Counted from the first letter of the stretch, positions 24,675 to 36,347 are shown. The stretch: DNA of 64,000 nt from Protopterus annectens (GCF_019279795.1 NC_056744.1:1510922012-1510986011); one strand, 5' to 3'. The notes: generated by a model from the letters alone, not told the origin. Program-made: numbers and translations.

Positions 24675-24719
24675 ATGGCCACATGGCACTTGCACTATGG
24701 CCACATGGCACTTGCACTA
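24675..24719. repeat. 22-bp tandem duplication
   Basis: 'atggccacatggcacttgcact' begins at 24,675 and again, identically, at 24,697. Small local slippage duplication. Confidence 0.9.
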
Positions 24720-25359
24720 TCAACTGGCCAGTGCAGTAATGTGGCACTGATGCACCTTGTGGTGTCACAGGTGCTGTGTGTCAGCGTGTACAACGTGCGC
24801 GCACACATGCTATGTATGACCATCCCTGCTAATGTCATATGATTACACATTGTCCCATGTGTATCACATGTGCAATACAGGCAAGCCGTGGCAGGTTTTC
24901 CAACACCCGTACAGTGCTGTGTAGATGTACATGGCACAACACATGCATGTACAGGTGTCCACATGTATGTTTGCAGTGCCACCGCTGACGTCCATAACGG
25001 CTGCATCTGTGATGCCTAGCGACATATACACAGCATCCAGGTGAACAGTAGAACTGTGTGCACATCGGGCCACGTGCCGACTGGTATGAACACAGGTGCA
25101 GACAGGTACACATGTCCACAGCAGGTTACCATCTACAATGGGTATGTACAGTGTGATGAGTTGACACAGAGATATGATATGATACCCGCTGCATAACGGT
25201 GTGACAGGTGTGACAGCAACACGTCAGCTGTGTCAGTGTCATGATGCATCTCAGAGATTACTGTGCAGATGTCGTACATGTCATAGCAATGTATGTCCAG
25301 CGGTATGCCAGTACATCAGTGTGAATGTGACCTGTCACCATCATTATGTCTTACAGATA

Positions 25360-28300
25360 ATGCCTCGTTCACGACTGCCAGCCTTCAGCCGCCAGGAGGA
25401 TGACGTAATCATACCGTTGCTCCATGACAACTATGACCTGCTATTCAGCCATGTTCCACAGCAAGCGCAGCAGCGGGATGACCTGTGGCAGGATATGTGC
25501 AGGAGGGTGAATGATGTGGGTGGCAACAACCGCACCTACCAGCAGATACGCCGACACTGCATGGACCTCATATGGCACGCGAAACAGCATGCCACCGCAA
25601 TTGCCAGAGAACAAGGTGGAACAGGTGGTGGGCCACCAACCCAGCCCCCACTCACACACACGGAGGAGCTCCTGGCCAGTCTGGGGACACCCAGGGAACA
25701 GCATGCAGAAACACTAGCCGCCATCGTGGAGGTGGGTGTCTCCCAACCAATGAGCCTGGAGCTGCCTGGTAAGTCAGTCTTGCATATGTGTATGATATCC
25801 GCTGTAGGTGTAGGTGTTACTGTACACCATGTAATGTACCAACACATGCCAGGTATATGGGCACACAAGCCGCATACTACAGTATGCTACGTTGTGTTTG
25901 CAGATGTGTGCATACCACATGCTATCATACAGGTACATGATGTGACATGCACAGTGCGAACTGTGGCTACAGTCATGGATAATGTTTACACTGTTGTGTC
26001 GCCCCTATACAGGTACCTCTGGCGTGTCGCACAGCCATGGGTCCATCGCAGGTGAGACTGTTGTTAGTAACAGGCATGTTACAGTGTAGAGTTATTCACC
26101 ATGTGGCCAGGTATAACATGCACACCTGGGTTCTGCTCAAGTCACGGTATACAGGTCACACCACCAGACACACACATGCCACCCATGTGCAGTAGATACA
26201 ACCGTTATTATACACTGGCATGAAACCACAGTACCTGTCAGTGTGATATGTGCGGTCAGCTATGCATACAACGGTGGAGGTGTTCTACAATGGATGCATA
26301 TGTAGTATGCATTGGAACACCATTTGAGGTACGCACACAGTACCACACAGTGAGCTGTGATCTGGGCAACACACAGGTGCTACCAATGTGACATATGCCC
26401 CTGCATTGTGTGCACACATTGTGACATGGCACCCGACATGTCCCACGCCCGTGGTGTTCTGTCTGCAATATTATCACACCATCACATGACCTACGCCCGA
26501 CATAGCAAACATCCACACTGTTGTCTGCATAGCCCTCTGGATTGTGACACCTCTGACATGTATGGGTGTATGTCACATGGGCCACCACAGGGATGGGTAC
26601 ACGATGCCCATCACACACAATTTTCCAAGACCCAGTCACACATGGCCATGGGTGATAGCCACAGGCATGTTGCCACACAGTACGTCTGAAGTGGATAGAC
26701 ACCGTTGCACATTGTCCACACATAGTGCGATCATAGCCGTAGTGGACCACCTGTACATTTGATGTGGTACACCAGACAACCGAAATGCCTGTCTGCAGCC
26801 ACCAGAGGTGCCACCAATATCTACCATATACGTGCTGTGGAACAGCATGACTGTGTTGCAGTCATGGCAATGCAATGCGTCCATGTTATGCATCGCACAG
26901 CAACATACATATGTCCTGTTGCCATGCAGTGGCACAGTGCCTGTACTCCCCACTGTATAGCTATGTACATGGCTCACACCAACCACACCTGCACAGACAT
27001 CTTTGTTAGACATGCATTCTATCCGTAGCCTGTACACATAACACTGCACTGTGAAGCCCAGTATGATGCGATGCATGTGGCGGGACACCATTGTCACATG
27101 TCCACATGTTATCGCACATGTCGGCGGATTACATGTCAAGGTGACGCCAGCCATGTGTACTGTTAACCTGTCTGTGGCCACATGGTGTATCACGGTGATG
27201 CATGCAAACTACCATGAATGTGTGTACTGCATGCCTACTGATATGACACCTGTTTGATGTAGTGTGCACCCCAGGGCAGTATGCATACTAACACTATTAA
27301 TGTCTGGCCTGCATTCCCTGTGCTGTAGTGTGGGAATGCTGCATGCCATCTGCAATATCACATGCATGATTTGTCTACGTGTGTGTGTGTCTGCATGTGT
27401 GTGTGTCTGCGTGTGTGTGTGTGTGCGTGTGTGTGTCTGCATGCGTGTGTGTGTCTGCGTGCGTGTGTGTGTGTGTGTGTGTGTGTGTCTGCGTGTGTGT
27501 CTGCGTGTGTGTAATGTACCTTAAAGTATGTCTTTGTATTCATAGGTGGCGTAGGTGCGTTCCCCTCCTGCGGTCCATCTGATGTTAGTGTCCCCACAGA
27601 TACTAGCGGTGATGACCATATGCATGAGGTACAGGCAGGGTTGTCAGGGGCAGAAGCTGTGCCATTGCTTACCATCCCACCTATGTCCCCCTCATCCCCG
27701 CACATGGTTCTGATGCCGACACATACCACATCACCGTTGCCCATAGAGGAAGGACAGTCAGCGTCTGTTGGCATTGAGCGGGAATGTGTGGTGGCTACAG
27801 AAGGTGCGCGTACACACCATGTTGCCAGTGTAATGACTGGTGATGTGCCACACAGGCATGTGGCTGGTGCTGCTCGTAGGAGGACCTCTGGCAGACATGC
27901 ACCTGCTGTACAGGGCGCAGCAGCTGGTATCACCAGACGCATGTTCCAGACTGTAATGGCGGCACAGGCACGTGCTGAACGGCAGAACCAAGAAGGGCAG
28001 AGGCTGCAGAGGGCCGCAATCCGTTCCCTAAATGACAAAATCCAGTCATTGGTGAATGCTCAACAGCAGATTGCTAATGTACTGGATAGGCGATTAGGTG
28101 AGATGGTTGGAATCCTCGACCGAGACATGTCAATCCGCGAGCGTGAGCTGTCTGTGCTGGAACACCTGGTAGGGGTGAGGTGTAGGACACATGGGCGTAG
28201 GCCAGCAACACCACCTAGTGTAGGTCGACGTGTGCGTGCCACCTCTCATGCCCACTCACACAGTGCCGGTAGCAGCAGCAGTGCAGCTGGTGCTACACCG

Positions 28301-28471
28301 ACCACACCAGGACACAGCAGGCCACGTGGACATGGCCCTGGCCGGTCCCAGCGTGGACACGGTTCCAGCGGACATGTGTCATCGGAGAGTGGCCACTCTA
28401 TACCTCCACCCGGTAGTGCCCGTGCGACCCCAGGCAGGCATGGGTCACGTGGCCGCAGATGGACACAGTGA
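25360..28471 (+). CDS. Myb/SANT-like Harbinger accessory protein, two exons
   Basis: Spliced gene, exon 1 25,360-25,768 and exon 2 27,546-28,471, giving an intact 444-residue frame. The donor is G|GTAAGT at 25,769 and the acceptor is 'ttgtattcatag' ending at 27,545; phase 1 joins exactly. A second acceptor-like 'ttatgtcttacag' ends 3 bases before the ATG, implying an upstream 5' UTR exon. Residues about 8-75 form a trihelical Myb/SANT-like domain ('[17 protein letters not shown]', '[14 protein letters not shown]', '[15 protein letters not shown]'), as in the Myb-like partner of Harbinger transposases and NAIF1, known to bind the transposase and aid its nuclear entry and DNA binding. Residues about 270-345 are predicted helical/coiled coil ('[19 protein letters not shown]' onward); the C-terminus is Ser/Gly/Arg/His-rich. 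It is more intact than the transposase of the same block. Identity as the transposon partner and not a domesticated gene is inferred. Confidence 0.75.
25769..27545 (+). other. Intron of the Myb-like gene
   Basis: 1,777-bp intron with GT-AG ends and the same TG/CA-rich composition as the neighbouring spacer. The long TG repeat near its 3' end separates most of the intron from a short pyrimidine-rich acceptor tract ('tatgtctttgtattcatag'). Confidence 0.7.
27376..27515. repeat. (TG)n / TGTCTGCG microsatellite in the intron
   Basis: Imperfect TG repeat with recurrent 'tctgcgtg' interruptions, ending about 30 bp before the exon 2 acceptor. The ORFs on both strands here are poly-CV and poly-HT translations. 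Confidence 0.9.
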
Positions 28472-29109
28472 GCTGTACAACCTGCACTGTACAGTCTGGG
28501 GCTGCCAAGTATACCCCATGTAGGCATCACGTATGGCTGAACTGTGTACACAGATACCCACACACGGCAGACACAACTGTAGGGCTCCACCACATCCACA
28601 TGCATTCTGCACAGTCATGCCCAGTAAACGCACCGGCCCTTACACACACACATGATGTCATCCATTGGTACATCCTATGCCCCTGGCAGACATATCACCC
28701 TGTGCATATGATGAAGCCTCTGCCGCATCCCTGTCATCCACACCATCGGTGCAGGGTTATGCAAATATATTCTGATGCACAGGGTGGACAAGATAGTGAG
28801 AGGTGTATAGCGTGTGATGTGTATGTTGCAGTGGTTGTGTATGAAAACTGACAGGTGCGTATGTGACGTGGGTTGTGTACTGTCATCATGCAGCAGACAT
28901 ACCATGTAGTGCAGGTGCAGCATGCATTGAGCTGTGTTCACGGTATGTGTGACGGTTGCATGTGTAGCACCAGGTTGGTTCTGTTAACCTGTATGCCTCA
29001 TATGGTGTACTCGCATGTGTCTACTGGGAGCACTGTTATCAGTCCCCCACGTGTAGCTGTGGGTTACCCACAGGCACATCCGGCAATATCAGTATACCAC
29101 ATGTACCCG
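28472..29109. other. TG/CA-rich DNA downstream of the Myb-like gene
   Basis: Continuation of the compositionally unusual block up to the CR1 insertion. No gene, no clear polyadenylation signal and no inverted transposon end were recognised. Confidence 0.5.
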
Positions 29110-29233
29110 CAACCTGCCTGGACACCTACATAGGTTCATAGGTGCATAGGTACATACTAGGCTATGTGCCCTATGGCATGTATAAGCCTAGCCAGAGTGT
29201 GTGTGGCTTTCACCACCCCTTAGGATGAGGATA

Positions 29234-32045
29234 CTATACCCATTGGTCTGCTGTGCCTCTGTCCAGCAGTGACACAGAGATGATTCCCGGGGTATACCTA
29301 CGATCTCCCATCCACACGTCAGGCTTTCTCTTGGACAGAGTCAGTGAGGGGCTCTGCCTCACAAGGGTTGGGATTCTGTTCCATGGTGTGGGGAGTGTCT
29401 GGGCGATGAACCTGTCCCTCCAGCACGTCCTATTTATATCTGTGTTGAGGTTTGTGTCTGTTGCTCTCGTGGTTCTGGTTGTTTGGATCCTATGAGGTGG
29501 AGCATGTCCATGAAACCCGGGTTGGATATGGCCTTGTATGTCAGGCACAGATCACATCGGAGCAGACGGTATAAGAATGTATAGAGCCGGGGTTTCCTCA
29601 GTCAGGCAGCATGTGACATATGTTTGAGCCCCTTTATCCTTGTGTTGGGGAACGTTTGTGGTCCTTCCAACTGCTGCAGGTGTCGGGTTAGGTACATTCC
29701 GAATGGGGCATTGTACCCAATCATTGGTCTGGTGAGTGAAGAGTACAGGGGTACAATGACCTCCCCTGATCTGGATGTGAATCCCTTCATGACCAGGTGG
29801 GCAATGTGGAATGTCTTCCTAACCACATTGGCAATGTGAGTGTCAAGAGAGGTTACTGACAAGTTGGGTCCCCAAGTCCCTGACCACGTCATCCGTGTTT
29901 AATGGATTACCACCTATGTGGTAATTCGGGGTTACCTTGTCTTTCCCAAAGGGTAGGACTATACCTTCCCTGGCATGTAGCTTCAGGCCATGGCTCTGGC
30001 ACCAGTTATCCATTTCTATGAGACCTCATGTGGATGTCTGTGTCTGATGGGGTGTCGATTATGGTGGGCAGTTTGCAGTCATCTGCATACCTTGTCTGCC
30101 ACAATCCCCCTATGTTTGCCTGCATGTTGGAAAGTTAAATGCCGAACAAGAAGGGGCCCAGGACTGAGCTCTGTGGGACACCGCTCGGGACCGGCTTGGA
30201 GTCTGACATGGCACCAGGAACACTAACCCTGTGGGTTCTGTCCTTGATCCGGTTGGCAACCCATCATGTGACATATGGCTCTACATCTACACTGGTGAGC
30301 TTTTCTATGATGCCCGCGTGGGGTTTGGGTTGAACGCTGTTGCTAGGTCACGGTAGTCTGTGCGAACTGACTTACCCCCATCAATGGCCTTAGTGACTCT
30401 TCCGAAAAGGTCGACCAGGTTCAGGAGGCAGGATCTGCCCTTGACAAAGCCAACGTGGGTATGATCCAGTATATGTAGGTCCCCAATGTCTTCATTTATG
30501 GGCTCCATTATGATCCCCTCCATAGCTTTGCAGACAAGGCTCGTCAAGCTTATAGGGCGGTGATGTCCAGGGTCCATAGGAGCACCGCCTTGGTGGAGTG
30601 GGACCACAGTTGCCGTACGCCATTCATTGGGTACGTAACCTGTAGTAAGGCTAAGATTAAACAGCAGCTTTATGTGTGGGTTGAGGTCCTCATTGAGGTC
30701 GTGTAGCACACAGCCGGGGACACCGTCCGGTCCCATTGATGCTGTGTTTTCCACTTTAGAGAGAGCAGCTCTCACCTGGGCATCTGAGATGTTTGGGAGG
30801 CTAGACTCTGGTGGGATAGATACCTCCCCTCTTGGGGGAGGGAGGGTAGATATATGCACGGAACCTGTCTGCCAGTATGTTGGCAATGTCTGTGGGTTCA
30901 GTAATCATTGTACCATTCTGGACTAATTCCGAGCATAACTGTGAGCTTCCACCCATGTTTCTACCATAGCTAAGGAAGGCCTTATGGTTGTCTTTTGTGT
31001 CCTTCGCGAGTCCTCTCCCACAGGCGGCCTTGGATGATTGTATGAGTGATCGTATTTTACTGCCAGTATTGATCAGTGATGCCTTCCCTGTTAGTGATAT
31101 TGCTTTGTCATGTAGTAGCTTTCTCCTCTTGTTGTAGGGTTTGTTTATGGCTGGGGTCCACCAGACCGTGTGCCTGCCTTTGGTGGACAAGGTCCTGATG
31201 TTATTAGGGATTGCTTGATCCATACATTCCTGGGGGTGCTCGTAGAAGGCATTTGTAAGGGTTTCAGCAGCGTGGCCTGTGTTTTCCAATGGCTCGGAGG
31301 CCTTGTAGGGTACCACTCCAGTCTTATGACGTGTGGGGTTTGCTGTGGAGAGGTTCTTCACTGTGGTCTCCTTTGCCGGTGTTGGGGGCGGGATGCGGAT
31401 CTCCAGTGAGATTACTATATGGTCTGACCTCACCGTTGAGGGATATACATCCTGTGTGGAGCATGTCGTCCCCATGTGTGATGATCAGGACTAGTATAGT
31501 TCCTCCTCTTGTGGGTATGGTGCGTAGTTGTTCCATAGCATTGGTGTATGAACACCTGGAACCTTTGGTCTAGGGTGTTGGGTCCTGGGTAATGTTCCCG
31601 GTCTATGTATGGGTAGTTGATGTCACCCAATATGATGGTGTTTGGAGAGCATTCATACTCCCCAGTGTCTTCAGGAAGGCTGTGTGGGTATCCTGGGTTT
31701 GGGAGGGTGGTCTGTAGCATGCTACAAACTGTAGGGCAGTTCTACCCATGGTTAATTGCACCTGGATGGTCTCCGCTGCTACGTGTGTTGCCGCCAACCT
31801 GGAGGTGTGGGTATCCTTCATGCAAATGGAGACTCCCCCTCCTTCTGTGGTTCGGTCCGGATTTGGGTCCTGAACGCGTGATATGAGGTATGACCTGATA
31901 GTGCTGGGGTGCTCTCAGGAGCCCTGAACCAGGTTTCAGTCACAGCACTGACATCGATGTCCTCCATACTGAGGAGGGCTTTTGAGGGTGTGCAGCTTGG
32001 GCTTAGACTACTGGCATTGAGCAGTATTACCCTTAGTTCTTTCCA
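29234..32045 (-). pseudogene. CR1 ORF2: endonuclease and reverse transcriptase
   Basis: Reading from 32,045 down: 'LRVILLNASSLS' and 'DIDVSAVTETWF' (APE endonuclease start), 'FVACYRPPSQ', 'NTIILGDINYPYID' and 'SDHIVISLEI' (endonuclease end, 31,475-31,400). A linker with 'VWWTPAINKPYNKRRKLL' follows (31,200 region), then 'ANILADRF', the RT blocks 'DGVPGCVLHDL', 'WRTATVVPLHQGG', 'HHRPISLTSLVCKAMEGII' region, 'HVGFVKGRSCLLNL' and 'TDYRDLATAFN' (30,886-30,305). Downstream pieces include 'LDTHIANVVRKTFHIAHLV' and 'LYSSLTRPMIGYNAPF' (29,892-29,602), and the end 'WNRIPTLV' with 'WMGDRRYTPG'. Many frame changes and a degraded catalytic region make it inactive. Confidence 0.8.
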
Positions 32046-32055
32046 GGTTTGTAGT

Positions 32056-32963
32056 CTAGGGCGGTAGGTTTATCATTTGAGCCTTGCCTGAAGTGGGCAC
32101 TATGGGGGTGGCAGGAGCCTTTGCAAAACTCCGGAAGCCCAGGGGTGACAGGTGCAAGCCGTCCCTTGTGAAGGAGCATGGCGTGTCAAGCATGTGATCC
32201 CAGGCAAGAAGACATTGGACCCCCTCAGACTGACACCGGTAATTAGGCCAATTATTAAAGCTGATCGTTCTGACTCTGTATTGTGGCATCATTCTTGATG
32301 AGGGTAGGATATGCTCAGGGTCAGGGTCATGCCGGCCTGGGCTACATAATCTGAGAGCCCCTCTATGTCTCCTTTCATGTAGTCCAGGGAGGTATGTCTC
32401 CAGTCGTTGACACCGGCATGGACAATGACCGCGTCATACTTGTACATGCTGTGGAGTGACCTGAGTGCTTGTGTTATGTGGCGGATTCCAGCGCCTGACA
32501 GGCAGCCTACTGTGATCATTCCCTTGTTCAGTCTGGTGGGTGGGATGTCGGTGTGTCTGACTATGGCGTCACCTATTACAAGTGTGTCTGGCATTGTGTG
32601 TGGCCTTAAGGGCTGTGACTGTTTAGCACACTGACGTTGAGAACTATGTGTTGCATGTCCTATGTCTTGTGGAGGCAGTTGCTTGGGTGTCTGCTTTGGA
32701 GGCCTCAGTAGGTTTGGTATATGTTTGAACAGTGCCTCCGAGTATGTCTTTGTGTGTTTATGTGTTTGTTTTGCAGTTGTGATAGTTCTATGTGACACTG
32801 GGTTTGTGGTGTGCGTGGTGTCCTTCTCCTCCCGTCTGGTCTTGCCGGTCCTGAGTTGAGAGAGCTCAGCCTCCTGTTTAGCTATATAGTTGCATCTCTC
32901 ACATGTATTTTGTTTTGTGGGGGAAGGTGCGGGTTGTCTGTGTACATGAGGCAATTGTAACAT
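32056..32963 (-). pseudogene. CR1 ORF1 with SGNH/GDSL esterase domain
   Basis: The N-terminal part contains a short Cys pair ('NTCERCNYIAKQEAEL') and a basic Thr/Lys/Gln-rich linker. From about residue 130 an SGNH hydrolase fold is evident: 'LVIGDAIVRH' (block I; the catalytic Ser of the usual GDS is here Ala), 'VGCLSGAGIRHI' (block II Gly), 'YDAVIVHAGVND' (block III Asn). After a frameshift near 32,290 the continuation 'FTRDGLHLSPLGFRSFA' supplies the block V Asp/His. Esterase-type ORF1 is an established property of CR1/L2-group LINEs. The Ser-to-Ala change and the frameshift make this copy inactive. Confidence 0.75.
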
Positions 32964-33265
32964 TGCCTCAGGATGCCCAGATTCACCAGCTGAACAGGAG
33001 AGGTCGCTAGCAATTGACCCTTTGACATGCCAGAGAACGTGAATGCGTTTGCTGTGTAACTGGGTCAGAAGGGACCTATAGGGAAGTGGGTACTCAAGGG
33101 GATTCTTGGCTAGTGTAGTACTCCGTCTAGTATATATGTACTTTACCTATATAAGAATACTTTAGGAGCAAGTGCTGAGCTTTTGTGATAGAGAACAGAC
33201 AGTTTAGATTGCAAGTAGAGAAGTTCTAAGGGAAAACCTGCGGAGCACGGAGCCAGACATAGTTT

Positions 33266-35164
33266 AACGTTGTTTACACAGTACATGACACACATGTCCA
33301 CACATATACTGCACCTGATGCCTGTGGTAGGTGCCACAGGCTACGGTGGACAGAGACATCACATACATGGCATGACACAGTACAGGTATGGTGACATTGT
33401 GCAGGTGTCGTACACAGCGTGCTGGCCACTGACCTCAGGTGTCACCTGTCAGCTGTGGTGCATGCTGTGCAGCAGTAGGACGCTGTACCAGTACAGGAAT
33501 ATGGCCTCAATTGCGGGGTGTACACCACTATGGCGCACACCCCATAGTGTGCAGATGGGGACACCTGCCTGTGTGGTCAGCACCCACACAATACAATGCA
33601 CCCACACGCCATGTCACAGGGGGCGGACTTGCACAGGTGGCCAGTATGGCTCACACCTATGGCATTGACAGGATCGTGCAATGCAGCACCAGTACGGGAT
33701 GGTCACCCTGTGTGGTTGGTGTCCGTTCACAACACTATATCTGCATACACCCTCACACCAGGCAGCAGACATACAAACATGTTGACACACTCACATGGTG
33801 GTGACCACACATGTCTACACGGAGAGACGATGTGTTGCATGTACTGCACCATCCACACCCATGCACCCCACGCTGAGTTATGTACAGATCTCTACTAAGG
33901 TGTACAGTGATGTGTGGCACATAGGACATAGTCCCCTCGATATGTGGCATACATGGGCACACATTCCTGCACACATGTCGGTGCTGGGAATGCCACACCC
34001 GCCATAGGAGACATGTGCAGGCGTGCAGCGGTATGTAGTGCATTATGCATACCAACACTGTATCCGGCAGATGTGCCGATATATGCACTTGGGAGGTGGT
34101 AGGTGTTACAGTAGTCATGTGACATACGGTCGATGACACCTGACTGATGGGTATGCATTATGGCAGCACTGTCATGTAACGGCAACATAGCATACTGTAT
34201 GCACATGGCAGGGTAGGATGGTGTGTGACACACCTGTGACCACCACCTGCACACATGCATGTGGACAGGTGTTTAAACACATGATGTACACACATACCGC
34301 CATGCGTGCTGTTACTATGCCACCATATAACGGCCCCCATGATGGGTATGCATGTGGTAGGGAGTTGCAACTATGTTATGGACATCGGCCACCGCACATG
34401 CATGGCTGCACCATGCACGGTACACGTGTCACATGTATCCCCTGTTACCATGTGTGTATGCATTGCTGCATTGTGACATGTGTGTCGACATACATAGAAC
34501 ATGGACTGTGGTATGGTATCACAGCTGTCACAGGCGAACTGTACAAGGGTATGTGTCCCAGTCAACACCGCTACACCCTGTGGTGGGAGCATACCACAGA
34601 CATGTGTCCACCTTCCATTCGTGTGTGTATTACCGCGTACGCCAGTGTTATGCATGTGGTACATCACAGGCTTCGTATGTGTCCTGTGTGCAGTCCATGC
34701 ACACAGCCAGACAATCACTTATATGACATATCCGGACGTTGGTTCACTGTGGTACAGCAGCAGTCATGTGTCATATCTGTGTCAGGGCCGTGGTATGTGT
34801 GGAGCACGCCTGTCTATGTATACTGATATGGGCGGACTACATCACACATGTGGGATCATTGATAGTACATGTGTACTCTGCATGACTGGTGTATACCGCT
34901 ATACAGACCTGTGGACATATGTCACATGCTGTTGCTGGACCATGAAACATACTGCTGCACTGATGGCATGGTGCTGGCATGGCAGCTAGAGTGTTCACTG
35001 CAGTGTTTACATGTTCGGCCTGCACCCGTGACGCCTGTGATGTCATCTGTGTGTGTACGTGTAACTGCATGTGTGTCCACCCTGTGCATGTGGACGGGAT
35101 TACCAGGCCGTGACTTGCTGTGTGTACACTCCGTCTGCATGCCGGACGGCGCGTAGCACATACT
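33266..35164. other. TG/CA-rich DNA, right part of the block, no gene
   Basis: Same composition as 16.9-29.1 kb. The 128-202-residue frames on both strands (for example 34,218-34,826 plus) are Cys/His/Thr/Val-rich composition artefacts. No transposon end was found. Confidence 0.5.
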
Positions 35165-35875
35165 AAGTGTGTGAGCATGCCCGGGTTGCTGTTGTGTAGG
35201 TGGACACACACGACGTTCCACACTCTGCCCTTCCATGATTCCACCCCATGTGTATGCATATCTGCACTCTGCAAATGCTAAGTGTGTGAGCATGCCCAGT
35301 AAGCAGCTGTGTGGATGGGACAGACAGTACAGTGCACACCGCGCCCATCTGTGAAGATACCCCGTGTGCATGTATGTTCCCCCTTTGCAACCGCCAAGTG
35401 TGTGAGCATGCCCGGGTTGCTGTTGTGTAGGTGGACACACACGACGGTCCACATTCTGCCCTTCCATGATTCCACCCCATGTGTATGCATGTCTGCACTC
35501 TGCAAATGCTAAGTGTGTGAGCATGCCCAGTAAGCAGCTGTGTAGATGGACACACAGTACAGTGCACACCGCGCCCATCTGTGAAGATACCCCGTGTGCA
35601 TGTATGTTCCCCCTTTGCAACCGCCAAGTGAGTGAGCATGCCCGGGTTGCTGTTGTGTAGGTGGATACACACGATGGTCCACACTTTGCCGTTCCATGAT
35701 TCCACCCCATGTGTATGCATGTCTGCACTCTGCAAATGCTAAGTGTGTGAGCATGCCCAGTAAGCAGCTGTGTAGATGGACACACAGTACAGTGCACACC
35801 GCGCCCGTCTGTGGTTATACCCCGTGTGCATGTATGTTTCCCCTTCGCGACCGCTAGGTGTGAGGGCATGCCCAG
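35165..35875. repeat. Dimeric tandem repeat, about 230-bp unit
   Basis: 'gtgagcatgcccggg' starts at 35,171, 35,402 and 35,632, and a partial unit with 'gtgagggcatgccc' follows near 35,860. Each 230-bp unit contains two related monomers of about 115 bp, one beginning 'gcatgcccgggttgctg' and one 'gcatgcccagtaagcag'; they align along their length ('ccccatgtgtatgcat' against 'ccccgtgtgcatgta'). Dimers are more alike than monomers, a small higher-order structure. A 346-residue minus frame through it (34,922-35,962) is a repeat translation. Confidence 0.9.
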
Positions 35876-36129
35876 TACGCCATTCGTGGGAACACAGTAC
35901 AGTTGGCACTGACGTCTGCTACTAGGCGTGTAGCCATGGCCAATGACATCCTGCATAGCCATGGTGGCCGTCCAGGTGAGTCATATGTGGTTGATATGCC
36001 ACAATGGCTACCTACATCATGCACGCTGGTTGCTCTCTCATAGGGTATACTGTCTGTGGTGTATCCCGTATCCATGTCGTGATGTTGTGCTCCGTAGTTA
36101 GTTGATATTCCTGAGTGCCGCACTACCGT
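35876..36129. other. Short spacer between two tandem arrays
   Basis: No gene or repeat recognised. It includes 'gtacagttggcactgacgtc' and is GC-balanced compared with its left neighbour. Confidence 0.4.
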
Positions 36130-36347
36130 GTTACTGTACGCCTACCTTGGGATAGTAACATGCTGTGTGACTGCGCACTCTGTCTTCATTCCCTATCGGC
36201 TGCCTTGCCTCTGCAGATGATATCACCCACCTAGGAGTATGCCTCTTGACAGTGCTGTGCTCAGTAATCTCGGTAGCGCGTTCTGTAAATGCATCATGCT
36301 GTAGTGTGTTCATGTAGGTAGGCGTAGGTTCAACTCCCGGCCCTTCC

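Larger units (their letters stand above)
16925..25350. other. TG/CA/TA-rich low-complexity-like DNA, no gene
   Basis: About 8.4 kb dominated by alternating purine-pyrimidine words (tgtgt, acatgt, gtacat, catgca) without being a simple tandem repeat. Stop codons are under-represented in some frames, producing many 60-200-residue frames on both strands (for example 21,792-22,403 and 24,108-24,704 minus). These lack domains, conserved motifs and start context, and I reject them as genes. Possible roles include an expanded intron or spacer of the Harbinger element, but nothing shows function. Confidence 0.5.
10641..28600 (+). mobile_element. Candidate large Harbinger (PIF) DNA transposon region
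   Basis: Two genes that together define Harbinger transposons, a HARBI1-type transposase (12.1-13.3 kb) and a Myb/SANT-like partner (25.4-28.5 kb), lie on the same strand in DNA of one unusual composition. The left edge is proposed at about 10,644, where 'ccccgggattcatgaacctt' begins and base composition changes sharply. No matching inverted end was found to the right, and the same composition continues to about 36,120, so the right edge is open. The L2-like LINE at 14,246-16,920 is a later insertion. Typical vertebrate Harbingers are a few kb to about 10 kb, so one element of 18-25 kb would be exceptional. The alternative is two unrelated decayed copies. Confidence 0.4.
29110..33265 (-). mobile_element. 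Near full-length CR1-type LINE
   Basis: Minus-strand element of about 4.15 kb that interrupts the TG/CA-rich block. The 3' end (plus coordinates 29,126-29,160) consists of short repeats related to 'cataggt', as expected of the octamer-like 3' ends of CR1. The order from 5' to 3' is an untranslated region (33,265-32,965), ORF1 with an esterase domain, ORF2 with endonuclease and RT, and a short 3' UTR. Both ORFs carry frameshifts. The 5' edge is placed where TG/CA-rich sequence resumes. Confidence 0.8.

Noticed and set aside
25201-25359. N-terminal extension of the Myb-like protein in the same frame
   Set aside because: A splice-acceptor-like 'ttatgtcttacag' precedes the ATG at 25,360, the extension is Cys/His-rich like the spacer, and the Myb-like domain begins right after this ATG.
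34922-35962. 346-residue minus-strand open frame
   Set aside because: It is the translation of the 230-bp tandem repeat and its flanks; the unit length and composition keep stops out. No domain.
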